Source of the DNA: Parachlorella kessleri | Taxonomy: Eukaryota > Chlorophyta > Trebouxiophyceae > Chlorellales > Chlorellaceae | Direction: 5' to 3' | Assembly: GCA_001598975.1 (NCBI GenBank) | Contig: BBXU01001337.1 | Coordinates: 1 to 42,104 of the forward strand | Length of the DNA: 42,104 nucleotides | In this document: piece after piece, positions 1 through 10,467 of the stretch | Layout: each line of letters begins with the position of its first letter | How positions within the stretch are numbered: position 1 is the first letter of the stretch | Made by a program: the position numbers and the translations under genes | Notes under the pieces: generated by a model | The model's input: the letters and a program-made list of their open reading frames with translations, nothing else | What the model was told of the DNA's origin: nothing | Database searches by the model: none

Positions 1-422
1 GGGGGGCCAAAGACAGACAGTTGGACTGGAAGGAAGACAGGACGACATGAGTGGGGGACCAAGATGGCAGGTGGACCTCAAGGAGGAAGCGCCTCAGTGT
101 GTGGGCATGTCTAGGTGCAGCTTGGCCGGAAGCCTTCCATGACAGAGTCCTCCCTAGCGGTGATGGTCAGCAATGGAGGCTGCGGTTAGGATGGCACGGC
201 CGGGGCTAGCTCAGATTGGCGGTTAGCAGGCGCACGCATGAGGGCCTGGTCCGGGGGGCTGTGCACAGACCTCTATCCTTCCAGGGGTCTCATTCAAAAG
301 TTTGGTCCCTTGTCTGTGAGGAGCCACTGCAAGTTGGGATGAGTCCCATACTCTCAAACCCATATCCAGCTTCACAACCAACAAGGGACCACCGCACACC
401 TGCCTCAGGAGGGTCTTTTATA

Positions 423-480
423 CCCCCCCCCCCCACACCCCCCACCCCCACCCCCCCACCCCCCCCACCCATTTCCCCCC
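423..480. repeat. C-rich low-complexity tract in beta-galactosidase intron
   Basis: The + strand is almost pure C broken by single A or T residues, so the sense (-) strand of the surrounding gene is G-rich, with many runs of four or more G. It lies just downstream (on the - strand) of exon 5 of the GH35 gene, inside the following intron. Such runs can form G-quadruplexes. Whether this one does is inference. Confidence 0.85.
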
Positions 481-497
481 TTCCTCCTGCTAAGCAC

Positions 498-1973
498 CTT
501 GGAGGATCCCAGCCACCAGGGAAGGCCTCCAAAGTCCCACTCAGCGCAGATGTACGGCCCTGTAACAGTGGTGCAGCCAAACCTGCTTGGAGACTGGAAA
601 AGTGCCCATACACACAGTTAGAGCCGACACTTGGGATCCAGCTCTACTGTACAACGAAGCCTGGACTTTTTCACATGCATCATGGACTGCACACTACCTG
701 CAGTTACAAGGCGGGCAACATGCCCCGCAACTTGAAAGATGCGCACTAGCGCGCCCCCACCTGGGCGCAGCACCGCCAACAGGCCAAGCTCCTGCGCGGC
801 GCGGGGACAGGTATGCAGAATGAGTTCTAGGGCAGGTCGGCATGCCCCAAAGCTGCTGAAACCCCAAGGGTCACGTAAGGGCGGTTTACAGACTGTAGCC
901 CGCAGCATCAATAGCAGCAGGAATGTGCATTGAGGGTAAGCTTGTTCACAAAGACAGTGCCCCAGCAGGACACTGTTGCAACACCACAGGCGCTTGCCCT
1001 CGCCCACACCTTCAAGCTCTGGTGTAGGATGCTAAGATGCAAGGCCCAGGTCACTAGGCAAAAAGAAACTCTTCATCAATGCAGTTGAAAAGCAGCAGTT
1101 CTGATGGAGTCATGCCTTTTGCCCAGATTTCCAGGGGTAGTGTTGTTGGGTTTGTCATGTGGATGCTAGTGCACATGTTAGGAACACACCTGTGCCAGGC
1201 CCAAGAACCTCTCGACATCTGCAAAGCCCTCCCACTGAAAATCGCCAGGGTAGGGCTCGTGCACATTCCAGGGCACGTAGACCTCCACTGCAAGCAGGCA
1301 TCACAGTGGCCTGAAGGGCTAAAGCCATGCCTAGGTCGATGCATCTAGCACGCGCGTAAGTAGTTGCGAGCGCCATAGTGCTGGCAGGGTGTCCCAGATG
1401 GATGGTGGGCGTGTGTTCCACCAAGGCTGCATCTGCCCAGCCAGCATCGCCTTCCATGCGTGGAGGCTGCCGATTGCTTGTGGTACCTAATGATGCACAG
1501 GAGAAATTAGAACGCGCGACCCATGTGCAGGTCTGTGTGGTACCAGAATGCAGCACCTGCGTTGAGGCCCATGGCTCTGGCTCTTGTTAGTCTGTCCCGC
1601 CAGTAGGCTAGGTGGATGCGGAAGTAGTGCATGCTGCATGAATATCGCAGCAAACCGGGCTTGCGACCTGGCAGGCTTGCAGGGCAAGGCCTCATGATGA
1701 ATGTCCCATATATCAAAGTGCCAGACACGGCAGGAAAGACGGGACCTTCACCAGTAATTCCACTGAGGGCGGGGTATTGGCATGCTGTGCATAAAGATAG
1801 AATGCTCATGGTCTGCCTGGCACACACCTGCCACTGATGATTTGGAACGGCTTCCCATCTCTGATGAAGCGGTCACTGTCAATAGTGAAGGTGGGCTCCT
1901 GGGCAGCTGAGCAACCCAGGAGAAGGGCCAGGGCAACCAGTACCAGCATATTTACAGCAGTCCAATGCAACAT
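498..1973 (-). CDS. GH35 beta-galactosidase, N-terminal part (gene continues off the left edge)
   Basis: Hydrolyses terminal beta-galactosyl residues, probably secreted or vacuolar and acting on cell-wall or glycoprotein sugars. Exons, read on -: 1973-1828, 1633-1557, 1287-1190, 791-761 (only 31 nt) and 559-498. All phases join, giving 138 codons. Residues 1-24 look like a signal peptide: a short start followed by MLVLVALALLLGCSAA. The mature part begins with FTIDSDRFIRDGKPFQIISG, then SMHYFRI, AMGLNAVEVYVPWNVHEPYP, DFQWEGFADVERFLGLAQ, ELGLLAVLRPG and PYICAEWDFGGLPWWLG. These are the ordered N-terminal motifs of family GH35, resembling the GLB1/plant BGAL17 branch. The acid/base and nucleophile glutamates lie further downstream and are not in the window. 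I found no convincing next exon in 1-497, so the rest must lie beyond the edge. The start codon is fixed by the signal peptide. Identification is firm; substrate is not shown. Confidence 0.9.
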
Positions 1974-2232
1974 CGTGGCAGCCAAAGAGGTGATGCGCGC
2001 ACAACCACGACTTCAGGGCAAACTAATCAGGGCTGAAGATGCAACGTCATGTCATACAAAGGAGTTGGTTAGCGTACCCACTATAATTGCTTGCCGTATA
2101 CTGCTGTGGCATGGTCCTCATGGTGGTCCCCATAGTCTCGGAGGCCAGGTGGACGCGGGTAAGACCCAACTTGAGTGTAGTCATCCTGCACCCACCCAGG
2201 CCGTCTTCGCTAAATTCTTGTTTTAACTTTAA
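1974..2232. promoter_or_regulatory. Shared intergenic region between two divergent genes
   Basis: These 259 nt separate the start codon of the beta-galactosidase (-) from the ATG of the DnaJ-type zinc-finger gene (+). Both promoters and 5' UTRs must fit here unless an upstream non-coding exon exists. I see no clear TATA box or named operator. The + strand gene has an in-frame TAA immediately before its ATG. Confidence 0.5.
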
Positions 2233-3135
2233 ATGCGTTGTACCATGCCACTCGCACAGTCACACCGCCCACTCTACTACGGGCGGCCTTGCTTGCCAGC
2301 CTGCAGGCCACGCAGTAGGCTAGGAGTCCTTCAAATAGTAGCAGCACGGCCTCCTAACCGCAGCTTTGACAGTGAAGATGATCTGGACAGCCGCGGCGCC
2401 GAGGAGTTTGCTAGCGTCTCCAACCCTGCCCGCTTTCAAAAGCTAGCGCAGCACCTGGATTTGATGTGGCGCATGTCCGAGGTAACGGCCTACCCTTGTG
2501 CTGGCGCTGTCAGCAGACGACCTCTCTGACCAGGCCTACCTTGACCAGTCACCATCCAGGCTCCTGCTGTGGAGGTTCCTGACCGGGCACGATCTACCTT
2601 ATGCTTCTGCAGGGCAGGCGGCCAGAGCAGTGTGATAGCTGCCGGGGTTCTGGTGAATACGAGTGTTCATGGTGCCACGGGACTGGTGCGTCGCCGATTA
2701 GGAGCCTGAGTGCAGTTGCTCCTAGCTGACTGCTTCTTATTTTCTGTACTTGTGCGTGATCTAAGCGATCGCCTGGTCGGCCTTGTACCTGTGCAGGTGT
2801 CATGACCATTGGCGATACGATATACTGCGACCATGAAGGTTGCAAAAGCTGCCCAGTATGCCGTGGGATGGTGAGTAGTTGTTGCACCAAACACTGTCCT
2901 TGCCTGCCGGTGCCTTGGAGTTGTGTCTGTAGCAAACACCGTCTATGTGTGTACAACTTGATGGACGCGTAGGGAGACTGGGCTTAGTAGCTCTGTTGGT
3001 AGCAGGAGGGACTACGTTGTGCCAGTCGCTGCTGCCCTGCAGGGCCAGTGCAAGTGTGAGCGCTGCAGGGGCACCGGCAGGAGAGCCGGGTGGCTAGACC
3101 CTGGGCAGAAGAATAATGGCTATGCAAACATGTGA
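2233..3135 (+). CDS. DnaJ-type zinc-finger protein, probably plastid (BSD2-like, no J domain)
   Basis: Exons 2233-2481, 2613-2685, 2797-2870 and 3043-3135 join in frame to give 162 aa. Residues 1 to about 45 are Arg/Ser/Ala/Pro-rich with few acidic residues, as in a chloroplast transit peptide. A helical stretch follows (RFQKLAQHLDLMWRMSE). The C-terminal half holds four zinc-binding CxxC units of the DnaJ cysteine-rich type: C90-DSCRGSG, C101-SWCHGTG, C126-PVCRGM and C137-ERCRGTG, ending RRAGWL. There is no J domain. Known plant relatives (BSD2, LQY1, PSA2-type proteins) are plastid or thylakoid chaperones or thiol-disulfide factors for Rubisco or photosystem assembly. The exact member cannot be told from this sequence. 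Start choice: a TAA codon directly precedes the ATG in frame. Length and domain order suit the small single-domain plastid family. Confidence 0.85.
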
Positions 3136-4202
3136 CCTGGAGGGGAAGGCGGTGCTGAATGCATGCCTAGCAGTGTGTGAGCTAGGGTGCACAGCCTACC
3201 ACAACTTACTGGGCGACGCTATGCTGGGAACATGTTGTGCCACCCTGCCTGCAACGAAACTTTTGGCAGGGGGCCATGATATACTGCAGCACTGCTGTCT
3301 CTGTTGTATTTTTGTTCCAACGCCACATGCCGGCATTTGGGGAGCATCTGTAGGTACCCGTGGGCTCCCAGCCTGATGTATACCATAACCTTTTGCTGCT
3401 CGGTCAGTGGCCCAGCCGTTAGCTGGGGTGCTGCTGGAACAAGTTCTAAACAGACTTTGTATTGGTTCTTGGTGGGTACAGCATGGTCTGGACGGGAGTA
3501 TTTATCCTAGTCTGGAAGTGGGGCGTGCAATGGATGTTGTGGGCACTGCATCGGTTACTGGCTTTGTGTGTTCATGGTGAGTTGAAGTAGTAGCTGGGTT
3601 TTTTGGGCCCGGAGCACTGATGCTGATCTGTAGATACTGTATGCCACAACTTTGGCCCAGCGGTTTTCTTACTATAAGTTGTGTGGTGCGGGACTGTAAG
3701 ATGCAGGTTGTATGCTGACCAACTCTTGCTCACTGAGGCAAGCTTATCTCGCGGAGAGAACTACTGGGTCAGAACTCAGGCAAGACGCAGGCGCATTCTG
3801 CATCCAGTCCTGTTCGTACAGCTCAACTCTCACTCCCTGTTCGCATTACCTGCCACCCATGCTAGTAACTGACTGTAAAAGTGGTGTTCGCACAGCTCAA
3901 CTCTCACTCCCTGTTTGCACTACCTGCCACCCATGCTGATAAAGAGGGAGAGGTCTAGACCTGCAGCCAATCTTGCCTTTCCACACAGCTGCGAAATGAT
4001 TACAGCTGTTTTTAGCATGGGTGGCAGGTAGTGCGAACAGGGAGTGAGAGTTGAGCTGGCTGATGCTTAGAACTGCCAACGTGGACTGGCGCGCTGCTCC
4101 GCCCAGTGCTCCACTCATCCGGGCGTTCATCTACGTTGTCAACATTAGCCCAAGATCCATTGTAATGTAATAAAAAGCAAGAAAGGGAGCAGAGCAACCC
4201 AC
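3136..4202. other. Intergenic region, zinc-finger gene 3' side to CPBP gene promoter
   Basis: About 1.07 kb with no supported gene. It contains the 3' UTR of the zinc-finger gene, the direct/inverted repeat set at 3814-4058 and the presumed promoter of the downstream protease gene. Short open frames here (for example 3116-3376) show no family motif and no splice-compatible partner. Confidence 0.6.
3814..4058. repeat. Two direct copies plus one inverted copy of a ~46-51 nt repeat (fold-back structure)
   Basis: Copy 1 is at 3814-3864 and copy 2 at 3887-3937, in direct orientation with the core CAGCTCAACTCTCACTCCCT. An inverted copy at 4013-4058 reads as the reverse complement, with core AGGGAGTGAGAGTTGAGCTG. 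Copies differ at only a few positions. Copy 2 and the inverted copy could pair into a long hairpin with a loop of about 75 nt. It may be a small fold-back/MITE-like remnant. I see no target-site duplication or transposase. Confidence 0.85.
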
Positions 4203-6178
4203 ATGTCATCCTTGGCTTTGCAGTGCCGCCTTGAGTGGAAATTGCATTTCCCTTGCGGAGCAGTCCGCTTCGTAAGGCACTCCAAGGTATCGAGCTGTAA
4301 GGTGCGGCTCAGCGCTCAGCAGCTGGCTAGCTACACCCCAAAGCAGTGGCTTCTTGTGCAGTTGTGTCCAAGCCGCAACGGGCACAGACACAGCCTGGGA
4401 TATCAAAGAACATGTGCAAACAAGGGTGAAGCTTCACAACCTTCCATCGAGGCTGCCACACAGCCTGATAGTACAGCCCAACAGCGCCCTCTCTCTGGGA
4501 CAGGAATGACAGCTCGCGTTGCTGACGCTACACAACAGCCACCGTCGAACGTCTTTGATGCCTGGTAAGCCACCAGCCCTGGTAAGGGTTTGCTCCCGTG
4601 TGCCTATGGTCGGGTGCTTTTTGGAGTGCTCATGTGGACTTGCACTTGGCTCATGCAGGTTTGTGACTGGCACCATGGCACAGATGTGGGCAATTCTGCT
4701 GGGGTTCGGCTATGCTGGTGAGCGTTTTTTGTTTCTGTTTACAATGGGGGACTTTGGCTTATCCTGATATGCAGTGGACGTCTCTAGTACTGGCCCCTGC
4801 CCTTACGCATTGCACTTACTTGTGGAGCACTCCCTGAGCATGGTCCCTGGGAGTGCGACGTTGCACCGACATGTATCCACCGTGGGTCAACTGAGCAATC
4901 AGCGGCAGGCCTGCCCCGTATACGGTAAGATATGCGCTGCTCTTCTATGCCCGCGCGATCCGTGCTTGCAGGTGTCCCATTGCTGTCGCAGATCCTTGCA
5001 AGCTTGATGCAAGGCAGCTCGAATGATTACCTATCGACCGACAGAGCCCAAGCCGCAGCCCTCTTCCTTGTTGAGTCCGCTGTCCTCGTGTTCGTAAGGA
5101 GCCTTTATCAGCGTAAGCTTGCCGCGGCGGACAGCGCGCATCTCATGCCAAGGTCTGTGATGGTCGTAGGACTCTTAAACCAGTCAGTATGCAGGACTAG
5201 AGCCCGGCGTGTCAGCACATCTGCATGGAGCTCAGCAGCCCAGTTGACTGTTCGTTTGACCGCTCACCTGAAGCGTGCACCAGCTTGGTGGGTGCAAGCT
5301 CAGCCTCACACAATCTCAGGGCATTTGTGTGGTGTGTCTCTGCTTGCTTGCTGTGTGGTTGTTTGTAAGCAAGCTGGTGCCATGCTGCAGGCCGATATAC
5401 AAATGGGACCTTCCAAGTATTATAGCCGGCCTAGGCTCTGGCTCCCTTGCCCTTGCCATCAACAATGCTGTGCTGAGTGGGCTGCCAGGAGCAGGGCAGC
5501 AGTCTGACGCCGCAGGTGGGTTGCCGAGGCTTCAGTGGGTCGTGAGCAAAGCTCCAGCAATGCTAAGCAGAAGCGATGGTGTGCTTCAGTCGGCGTCTGC
5601 ACAATCAACTGTCATGTGCTGCCTTCATGCTAGGCAGCAGGGCCTCATTCGCTACGATAAGCCAGGCCCCTCTGCTCCAGGAGAGGTGGCAACCATGCTT
5701 CAGAGCCACGATGCCCTCACAACCGGGCTCCTGTTTGTTGGGGCTGCGGTGTTGGCGCCCGCAGCTGAGGAGCTGGCATACCGAGGCTTCCTCCTGCCAT
5801 CTCTTCAGAGAGCAATCTGGACACCAGCAGCTGTGAGATCTGCTTCCACACGTCTACAACCTCTGGCTTCTGTGTAGCTGAACCCTAAGGTTGATGCATT
5901 CTGTGCCTGACTTTTGAGGGCAGGGTGGCAAAGCGGGTTTGAGTTGAGCGAGGCACTTAAAAGCAACAGCTGCACTGAACCTGCCCCTGCAGGTGCTGGT
6001 TGTAGCAGTCCTGTTTGGAGCGGCACACCTGGAGCCCGCCGGGCTGCCGCAGCTGACAGTGGTTGGCATTTGCCTGGGGTCAGCTGCAGTTGCATGCAGA
6101 GGGAACTTGGTTGCGCCCACGCTTGGCCATGTTGCCTATAACTCAGCGCTCTTCTTTGGACTACTGCTGGGCTTGTGA
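4203..6178 (+). CDS. CPBP (CAAX/Abi) family intramembrane metalloprotease, probably plastid-targeted
   Basis: Glutamate-type membrane protease of the CPBP/Rce1-Abi family. Exons 4203-4564, 4659-4717, 4972-5152, 5391-5515, 5681-5832 and 5993-6178 join in phase to give 354 aa. Residues 1 to about 115 are Ser/Gln/Arg-rich and hydroxylated, like a transit peptide. Several hydrophobic segments follow. The three family motifs are intact: EExxxR as E272-E273-LAY-R277, FxxxH as F301-GAA-H305, and HxxxN as H339-VAY-N343. Plant relatives sit in chloroplast membranes (for example SCO4/BCM-like proteins), whereas Rce1 acts in the ER. The long N-terminal extension favours the plastid. The stop TGA overlaps a possible splice donor (GTGAGT at 6175), so a further short exon cannot be excluded. 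Substrate unknown. Convergent with the ammonium transporter gene. Confidence 0.85.
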
Positions 6179-6773
6179 GTGGGTCACGCTGTGCTGCAGC
6201 ACCTTGCACACCTGCTGCGAGGTCTCGCATGATTTAGCACGGCTCATCTCCATATTTGATAGGCTTTGTGGGAGAGGTTAGTAAGAAGTCAGGACAGCAA
6301 AAGTAAGGGCCCTCCCGGTTCCTCAAAATACTGCCACAAAACAACCGCGGGAATGTCTTCCCGTACTCTCACATTTTGTACGCAAGGGGTCAAAACGGAC
6401 AACTGCAGATGATGCAAAACGTCCTGATAAAGGTCACCCTCTTGGGCAGCGTGGTGATGCATGCACAGTCTTTTGGCTGCACGCTCGGTACAGCCGTTCT
6501 TTCTGACAGAGGGTACAGACAATAGTGAGCCGGCGCTCAAACTACGTTAGCTTCCTGTCATGCATGGGACCAGCCGTCCGAGTTCAATGAAGCAATAGTT
6601 GGGGAATGACCCGCGCTATGCTGCACTTAGCAGCACTTTCGTGATGAAGACACATCTCAAATGAAGTGATACTCACACCGTCTGGCATGTTGCTGCTCTG
6701 CGTGTCAAGGCCCGTTGCCAGCAAATGCCAATCCCCCTCACCCATGGTTTCCATGCCGCCATCATCGTCATCA
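6179..6773. other. Convergent intergenic region
   Basis: The 3' ends of the CPBP gene (+) and the ammonium transporter (-) meet here. I see no gene. An open frame on - at 6584-6811 with an Asp run is out of frame with the duplicated transporter tail and is treated as non-coding. Confidence 0.5.
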
Positions 6774-6885
6774 TCAGTGCTCATGCCTGCTGCTGCTGCC
6801 AGGCAATCCATCCGCCTCCGCTGCCTTGGGCATCAACACAGCGGCGCCAGTCAGATGGGAACCAACCCTGGTATGCGTTCTTGCG
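6774..6885 (-). pseudogene. Degenerate tandem copy of the ammonium transporter C-terminal coding end
   Basis: Read on -, this stretch encodes LTGAAVLMPKAAEADGLPGS followed by SRHEH and a stop. The true last exon encodes [20 protein letters not shown] followed by SRNYG and a stop. The copies align without gaps for about 34 codons and the similarity runs slightly past both stops. The copy starts only about 27 nt downstream of the real stop. It has no matching upstream exon of its own, so it is a local duplication. It could serve as an alternative last exon only if an acceptor such as the AG near 6868 were used. Confidence 0.7.
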
Positions 6886-6911
6886 GACCTTGCTGCTCCC
6901 TCCTGTCATCG

Positions 6912-9900
6912 TCAACCATAGTTCCTGCTGTTGCCGTGCATGCCGTCCTCTTCCGCTGACTTAGGCATCACCACGGAGGCTCTTGTGAGGTGGGTCTCCA
7001 CCACTGTTGTGTACTTGTTGGTGAATTTCCCCACAGTGCCGCTGGACAGCGACTGGGCCAAGTCGAGGCCCTTGACCTCGACCTCACGCGGCACACGCAA
7101 CCAGCAAGCCTGCAATGCGAAGCGCATCAGGTGTGCATGACATTAGAGGACTACATGAGGTCACGGTGAGCAGCTGGTAACTGTGCAGCGTGAGGGATGC
7201 CATAGAACGGTCTGTACACCAGAGTATGGACCTGTCCAAATGCGCTTCTGTATTGCTGCCGTTACTGTCAAACTAACTCATGTGTCAGTCATGTGAGGTG
7301 CAATGTGAGAGATCTGTGGCGGTGGGTAGCAACCTTGATGTTTTACTGCTCACCTTGTTCAGCAGCCAGAAGAGCGCCCCTGACAGGACACACGTCCATG
7401 CGGCAATCATCACGATGCCCAGCACTTGGAGGCCCAGCTGGTACCCCTTCCCTGCAACGCAACTCCAGCCCCAGGTTGTGAGGAGATGGCTCACATACTT
7501 AGTACTGGGTAACCAAGGTGGAGCTCCTGTTTCACCCCATATGCAGCCAAGCACGCTTGAGGTACGTTACAATGTAAGCTTTTCAGCCAAGGTCGGACAC
7601 TCTGGTAGCAGAGGTGGATATCTGGGGGCTACAAGAGCACTTACCGCCATAAAACACGCCCCAGTCGTTGGCATACCCGTACGCAAGCTCCGTGGAAGTC
7701 TGCACTTGGTAACAAGCTTAGTGGTTGGAGATTGATTAGATTAAAACGCAGCATGATGATCAGTGAGAATTAGGATGGGACGATAGGCATACCCAGTGCG
7801 CAGGATATGTATGGTGCTACGGCAGCAGCCTACCTCCGTTGCAAAGAAGCCTACTGCCAGCACCCCCCATGCGCCCGTAAAGAAGTGCACGGGTGCTGCA
7901 TCTAATGGGTCGTCGATCTTCAGCCTGCAGCGCCATCACAGCAGGCTCCGTCCGCGCGTCAGTGAGTGCCACAAACAACTTTGTTAAGGCGCAGATTTTG
8001 CCTTTACAGCTGTGCCAGTTGCAGCTCCTGTCACGTGCATTTTCATCTTAAATGCAGCTCAGGAGCTTAAGAGTCCTATTATCCAAAGCCTGGGCAGGTA
8101 ACCAAACTCTGCCTCCTGCTTGCCAATCCTCATGCTGCACTTACTTGATGAGCAGGATGCTGGAGAAGGTGTAAACAAAGGCGGCCACGAGACCTATGAT
8201 GAAAGCGCCATAGGCTTGCACAACCGCACACCCTGCAGTAATCGCAACCGCGCCTGCCAGCACGCCATTCAGCAGGGGTCCTATGTCGCCTGCGGCACCA
8301 GGGAGGTTAGACTGTCAACCCTGCTCTTGTGGGAGCCACGTGAGAGCTGCAGGGGAAAGGACAGCAGAGCATAGCCGGCGCCCCTTGCCGGCATGACTCA
8401 CCCGCCTTGCCCAGAACAACTGCCAGCAGTATGGTGGACAGGCCTGAGGAGGCAACTGCAAGCGTCGTGTTTACTGCCACCTGCAGCAGCAGGTTACATG
8501 GAGAGACAAGGTAAACAGACCCCCCGCACGAGGTGAGCCCGGGGTGCGCCAACTTGCAGTGCAGCAAGTCTGTGACGAGGCCCAGGATTCGGCCATACAG
8601 CGCGCACCTTGGATGCAATTCCCATGCAGTTCGCGAAGCACTGAGTGGAGCCTGAGTTAAAGCCATACCTGCACCCACCCACAAGAAACAAGTGTGTTTG
8701 GTAGGAGCTGTCAGCACGGTCAAGAAGGCACAGACTTCCCGAACCTTTGCAGCACACAAGCTAGCCCATAGACAAGTAGATCAAGGACAAGAGCTCCTCA
8801 AGTTTTCCCTTCACACAGCAAATTGCTTCATGTCCTGTACAAGTACTTCTCCCATTCATACCAGCCTAGCCATAGGACGAAGACCCCTATCGCCTGGTTG
8901 GTTGGCGAGGCCGGCAAGAACTCCTCCACCTTTCCATCGGGCAGGAACCTGCCGAGGCGAGGGCCCAATATGATGGTTCCCATCAGGCCTGCACCACACA
9001 CGCACAAGCTCAGCTACCGACTACCTGCATACCTGGAATCCCCTGGTACAGCTCCCCATGTATGAAGTTCTGTTCTACACAGCAGTACCAAGGCCAAGCA
9101 AGGCACCGTCCCTCCCTCTGGCATGGTGCTCAGTTGGTCAATCAGAAAGTGTTGAGACCCCAGGGTCTCACCTGCACCTCCACCAACCATGTGCACCACC
9201 CCCGACCCAGCAAAGTCCATGACCCCGTTTGTCCTGGTGAAGTAGGGCTCGGGGCCGAGCGAGTCACAGCCCTGCCGGAAGGCTGACAGCCAGCCAGAGG
9301 CGCTCCACACCCAGTGGACCACCACAGGATAGATGAAGGCGCTGATCGCAATGGTGTAGATCGCATATGCCCTGCAAGTTCTCCCAGGCGACCGCGGTTG
9401 TAGATCACTATATTTTGCACTGCAGTGACTGTATGCTGACTTTGTGCACACGTGATTTGACCTCTTTAAGGTACAGCTCTGCCTGTGCCAAGCACAAGAG
9501 CAACGGGGCTCAGGAGGGGCATACAGGGGGCCGGGCCAGGCGCTGACGCTGTGTGAGCTGCTGGCTTCCTGCTCGCGGGATCAACGCACCTGAACTGGAG
9601 CCTCTCTGCCACCGCGCCGCTGATTATGGTAGCGGCGGTGGCTGAGAAGGACCAGGAGAAGAGCCAAAAGGCCCAATAGGCCCCATCTGCGGACTGGGCG
9701 GTATTAGAGGAGAAGAAGTTGAAGTAGCCTGCAAGCAACGGCATGAGCGACTACAGGGGTTGACCACCAGCCGCTTAGGGCGCGCGTGACGACAGGATTC
9801 ACTAGCTGGGTCTGCCTGCAGCTGGCACGAACTACAGGAGCCAAAGCGGGCAGAAAGGCTCATGTAGTCAAGGCCAGCAGCATTGTAGATGGCATGTGAG

Positions 9901-10467
9901 CCTGCTCACCTATGAATGCGCTTTGTCCACACTTGCCGTACGCAAATGCGTGGCCCACAGCCCACCAGCACAGGGTGCCAATACACCTGCATGATCACAC
10001 GCCGGCAGGTGCGCGTTTTGGGCGATGTCATGACCAACAGCAGCAGCAGAAGCAGCTACACCCCAGCACACGCCGCCAGTGCCGCGACTCACGCATCCGC
10101 TCCGTTCTTGAGTAAGATGTTCTTCACGTTCTTCTGGCGAATGGTCCCACTTTCCAACAAAGCGAAGCCAATTTGCATGAAGAACACCAGGAAGGCACAG
10201 ACTAGCACCTGCAGGACAGAATGTGTTGCAATGGGCATGTGGTTAGACAGAAAATAGGGGCTACAGAGTCTCATGAACGTATGGTGGCACAGGAGGAACA
10301 TAGCACTGGCAAGGCCCGTGTGCTGCAAGATTACTACAGCATAGGATAGGTTAGGCTATCCTCACCCATAGAATCGTTAGCTCCTGGTCTAGGCCGCCAG
10401 AAGCTGTGGTGACCTCGGCACCAGGCAACCGCAGCAGCTCTCGCAAACGGGGCCCCACTGCTGCCAT
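6912..10467 (-). CDS. AMT1: Ammonium transporter, AMT1-like
   Basis: Plasma-membrane ammonium channel for nitrogen uptake. Thirteen exons on -: 10467-10366, 10208-10093, 9986-9910, 9728-9590, 9371-9172, 8988-8862, 8668-8608, 8480-8402, 8289-8145, 7924-7834, 7699-7645, 7451-7354 and 7109-6912. All phases match, giving 495 aa, the usual AMT1 length. Clear family blocks: [52 protein letters not shown], the AMT signature [13 protein letters not shown] with His205, [29 protein letters not shown] with His362, and a cytosolic tail after LLNK ([12 protein letters not shown]). His205 and His362 are the expected twin histidines of the pore. Eleven membrane spans are expected for the family. Oddity: residues after His362 read FFTGAWG rather than the GGCGAWG-like string of land-plant AMT1. 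The start is the first ATG of exon 1, before [11 protein letters not shown]. The number at the end of the symbol is tentative. Confidence 0.95.

Noticed and set aside
216..749. 177-codon open frame on + with a long proline run
   Set aside because: It is the antisense of beta-galactosidase exon 5 and of the C-rich intron tract; the prolines are just the poly-C tract.
2975..3030. tRNA-like string (TAGCTCTGTTGGTAG) inside an intron of the zinc-finger gene
   Set aside because: It resembles a tRNA D-arm, but there is no matching T-arm GGTTCAANTCC-like box or acceptor-stem pairing nearby.
3814..4058. Repeat set considered as a CRISPR-like array
   Set aside because: Only two direct copies plus one inverted copy, with unequal spacers, in a eukaryotic intron-containing context.
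6584..6811. Open frame on - with an Asp run (STDDDDDGG) after the ammonium transporter
   Set aside because: It is in a different frame from the duplicated transporter tail that it overlaps and has no acceptor that would join it to the gene.
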